Part shown: piece after piece, positions 62,243 through 64,000 of the stretch
Layout of the letters: each line of letters starts with the position of its first letter
Position numbering within the stretch: the stretch's first letter is position 1
Origin: Sandaracinaceae bacterium
Lineage (GTDB): Bacteria > Myxococcota_A > Polyangia > Polyangiales > Houyiibacteriaceae
NCBI GenBank assembly: GCA_016706685.1
Contig: JADJJE010000036.1
Location: forward strand, 1 to 64,000
Direction: 5' to 3'
Length of the DNA stretch: 64,000 nucleotides
The notes under the pieces: generated by a model
Told to the model about the DNA's origin: nothing
Database searches by the model: none
Seen by the model: only the letters and a program-made list of their open reading frames with translations
Translations under genes and position numbers: made by a program

Positions 62243-63172
62243 ATGCCCGAGCTGCCCGACATCGACGCCTACTGTCACGCGCTGCGCGCGCGCGTCGTGG
62301 GGCAGCCGCTAGTGCGCTTCGAGCTGCTCAGCCCGTTCGTGCTCCGCACCGTGACCCCGGCGCCCGCCAGCGCCGAGGGGCGCGTGCTCACGCAGGTGGG
62401 CCGGCTGGGCAAGCGGGTGGTGCTCAGGTTCGAGGGTGAGCTGCACTTCGTCATCCACCTGATGATCGCTGGGCGGCTGCGCTTCGATCCCATGGTCGCG
62501 GGCCGCAAGCCGCTGAAGCTGCTGTCTCCGCGCGCCGGGGCGCTCTTTGCGCTGCACTTCCCTACTGGGCGGCTGTCGCTCGGCGAGGTCAGCAAGAAGA
62601 AGCGCGCCAAGCTGCACGTGGTCACGGGTGAGGCCGCGCTGCGCGAGCACGACCCGGGTGGGGTGGAGCCTCTCGAGGTCGACCTCTCGGCCTTTCGCGC
62701 CGCGCTCACCGCCGAGAACCACACCATCAAGCGCGCGCTGACCGACCCGCGCGTGCTGAGCGGCATCGGCAACGCGTATAGCGACGAGATCCTGCACCGT
62801 GCGCGGCTCACCCCGGTGCGCTGGACCACGCGCCTCACGGACGATGACTTCGCGCGGCTGTACGACGCGACGCGCGACGTGCTCAGCGAGTTTCGCGAGC
62901 GCATGATCACCGAGCTGGACGGCGGCTTCCCCGAGAAGGTCACGGCCTTCCGGCCCGACATGGCGGCGCACGGCAAGTACGGGCAGCCGTGCCCCGTGTG
63001 CGCCGAGCCCATTCAGCGCATCCGCTACGCCGACCACGAGACCAACTACTGCGCGCGCTGCCAGAACGACGGCGTGTTGCTGGCCGACCGCGGGCTGTCG
63101 CGGCTGCTGAAGGGCGACTGGCCCAAGACGCTCGAGGGGCTCGAGGAGCTGAAGCGCGTCCGCAGCGTGTGA
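62243..63172 (+). CDS. mutM: Fpg/Nei-family DNA glycosylase
   Basis: The 309-residue enzyme starts at ATG 62243 (MPELPDIDAY), exposing the catalytic N-terminal Pro and Glu after Met removal. The conserved Lys lies in LGKRVVLRFEGELHF and the helix-two-turn-helix in RALTDPRVLSGIGNAYSDEI. The zinc finger is C-P-V-C ... C-A-R-C (CPVCAEPIQRIRYADHETNY). It removes oxidised purines such as 8-oxoguanine or formamidopyrimidines and nicks the strand by beta/delta elimination. The N-terminal sequence PELPDIDAY differs from the standard PELPEVE, as in diverged Fpg2/Nei-like members, so the substrate range may differ from classical MutM. An upstream in-frame extension is not credible. Confidence 0.93.
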   Translation: MPELPDIDAYCHALRARVVGQPLVRFELLSPFVLRTVTPAPASAEGRVLTQVGRLGKRVVLRFEGELHFVIHLMIAGRLRFDPMVAGRKPLKLLSPRAGALFALHFPTGRLSLGEVSKKKRAKLHVVTGEAALREHDPGGVEPLEVDLSAFRAALTAENHTIKRALTDPRVLSGIGNAYSDEILHRARLTPVRWTTRLTDDDFARLYDATRDVLSEFRERMITELDGGFPEKVTAFRPDMAAHGKYGQPCPVCAEPIQRIRYADHETNYCARCQNDGVLLADRGLSRLLKGDWPKTLEGLEELKRVRSV

Positions 63173-63243
63173 CTCGTGCCACGCCGGAGTCGCCGGTGGG
63201 CGCCAAATTGCACCCACCCACCCCTGCGGCTAGGCTCCGCCCC

Positions 63244-63768
63244 ATGCCGAAGTTCGACGCCAAGTCCGCTGAAGTCCTGCTCTTCTCCTACAAGGACGGG
63301 CTGCTCGCCAAGGTGGCCCACGACCTCAAGATGCGCGTGGACGAGTTCAGCATCGACGTGGCCGACGATCTGTCATCCGTGAAGGCCACCTTCCAAGCCA
63401 ACCGCGTCAGCGTGCTGAACGCGATGAAGGACGGGCGCGAAGACCACGGCACCCTCGGCGACGGCGACAAGAAGAAGATCCTGGCCAACATCTCGGACGA
63501 CGTGCTGGACAGCCGGCGCTACCCGACCATCACCTTCGAGTCCACGTCCGTGCGCGAGCAGGGGCAGACGCGCGTGGTCACCGGCAACCTCACGTTGCAC
63601 GGCCAGACGCGCACTGTCAGCGCCACCATCCGCGAGGACGGCAGCAGCTGGACCACCGACGTGACGCTCCAGCAGCCGGACTTCGGCATAAAGCCCTACA
63701 AGGCGCTGGGCGGGGCCCTCAAGGTGAAGCCCGAGGTGCGCGTCACCGTGCGCGTGCCCAAGAGCTGA
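63244..63768 (+). CDS. YceI-family protein
   Basis: This 174-residue protein starts at ATG 63244 and shows the YceI lipocalin-like pattern. It begins MPKFDAKSAEVLLFSYKDGL, then VAHDLKMRVDEFSIDVADDL, then RRYPTITFESTSVREQGQ and TRVVTGNLTLHGQTRTVSAT, the most conserved block. The family binds isoprenoid or amphiphilic ligands. Unlike many YceI proteins it lacks a signal peptide, so it is cytoplasmic. The C-terminus (EVRVTVRVPKS) is the expected last strand. It lies 71 bases downstream of the glycosylase gene. Confidence 0.92.
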   Translation: MPKFDAKSAEVLLFSYKDGLLAKVAHDLKMRVDEFSIDVADDLSSVKATFQANRVSVLNAMKDGREDHGTLGDGDKKKILANISDDVLDSRRYPTITFESTSVREQGQTRVVTGNLTLHGQTRTVSATIREDGSSWTTDVTLQQPDFGIKPYKALGGALKVKPEVRVTVRVPKS

Positions 63769-63798
63769 GCCCGCACGCGACCCGCATCGATCTCCGGA

Positions 63799-64000
63799 AT
63801 GAGCCACCACCGAAGCCCTCGACGACATCGTCTCGCGCATCCTTCTAGACCCACAGGACGATGATGCTCGCCTCGACGCCGAAGCGCTGTTCGACGCCAC
63901 CGACCCGCCGCAGGCCCAGCACATCCGGCTCGGCGTGGAGTTGCGGCGCAGCACGCCGCCACGCGTCGAAGCGTGGGCGGAGCTGGTGGCCATCCTGAAG
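63799..64000 (+). CDS. Partial TIGR02996-like gene at right edge (start region frameshifted)
   Basis: The plus-strand frame from about 63,803 reads TEALDDIVSRILLDPQDDDA, then RLDAEALFDATDPPQAQHIR and LGVELRR, continuing off the window. This matches the N-terminal module of the TIGR02996 family (typically ...ILADPDDD-x-P-R-L-x(3)DWL...DPRAEFIRLQ), common in Planctomycetes and Myxococcota. No start codon lies in this frame after the TGA at 63800-63802. ATG 63799 is one frame away, and one extra base in CCACCACC would give MS-T-TEALDD, so a single-base indel is likely. Confidence 0.6.

Noticed and set aside
1..64000. CRISPR array, rRNA or tRNA gene
   Set aside because: Looked for regularly spaced direct repeats and cloverleaf-like CCA-ending segments while reading; none stood out. 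A dedicated tRNA or CRISPR scan would be decisive.

Overview
The window is high-GC DNA with the gene repertoire of a large-genome predatory-type deltaproteobacterium (Myxococcota, most like the Polyangia/Sandaracinaceae side). The assignment rests on a eukaryote-like Ser/Thr kinase with PEGA-domain partners, a sigma-54-type activator, Asp/Cys-rich MopE-like and myxococcal cysteine-rich repeat lipoproteins, RCC1-repeat secreted proteins, a CotH kinase, and long runs of translationally coupled (ATGA/GTGA/TGATG) genes. No rRNA, tRNA, CRISPR or prophage was recognised.

Layout. 1-7,050 is an accessory region: three large Asp/Cys-rich or RCC1-repeat secreted-protein genes, all broken by frameshifts, with two small LuxR-type HTH regulators (2,808 and 7,170). 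7,768-13,974 (minus) is a four-gene envelope operon: lipoprotein, outer-membrane-type protein, 940-residue Cys-rich Sel1 protein, and a PEGA/beta-barrel-like protein. 14,164 is an AAA+ enhancer-binding-type activator with an unusual GAFTGA loop. 15,659-19,442 (minus) is a kinase plus two PEGA proteins. 19,554-22,654 holds two Cys-rich lipoproteins. 22,892-26,587 is a second accessory patch with transposon ATPase remnants and a broken second copy (copy B) of the 1.3-kb gene at 1,274-2,667 (copy A).

26,789-34,089 (minus) is a compact five-gene MoxR AAA+ / vWA / HEAT-repeat operon with two unrecognised 410-520-residue proteins. It is the best candidate here for an under-described NTP-dependent effector system. 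34,534-48,130 mixes envelope and housekeeping genes: K+ channel, HExxH membrane protein, RCC1 lipoprotein, ferredoxin, DD-peptidase-like protein, GNAT enzyme and ComEA-like protein. 48,290-52,856 (minus) couples ruvB to a two-TM protein and to a membrane sulfatase fused to a catalytically degenerate GDPD-like domain. 53,118-56,692 holds DUF481, MscS and CotH genes. 56,727-62,109 (minus) holds a type IIG-like restriction-modification protein translationally coupled to a retropepsin-like aspartic protease, preceded by a methyltransferase and a lipoprotein. The right end carries an Fpg/Nei glycosylase, a YceI protein and the start of a TIGR02996-like gene.

Overall the window is dominated by envelope, surface-lipoprotein and signalling functions, with two plausible defence or conflict loci (26,789-34,089 and 56,727-60,544). 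Frameshifts are strikingly concentrated in the repeat-rich secreted-protein genes, while nearly all other genes are intact. Either those loci are decaying accessory genes or the assembly is poor specifically there.
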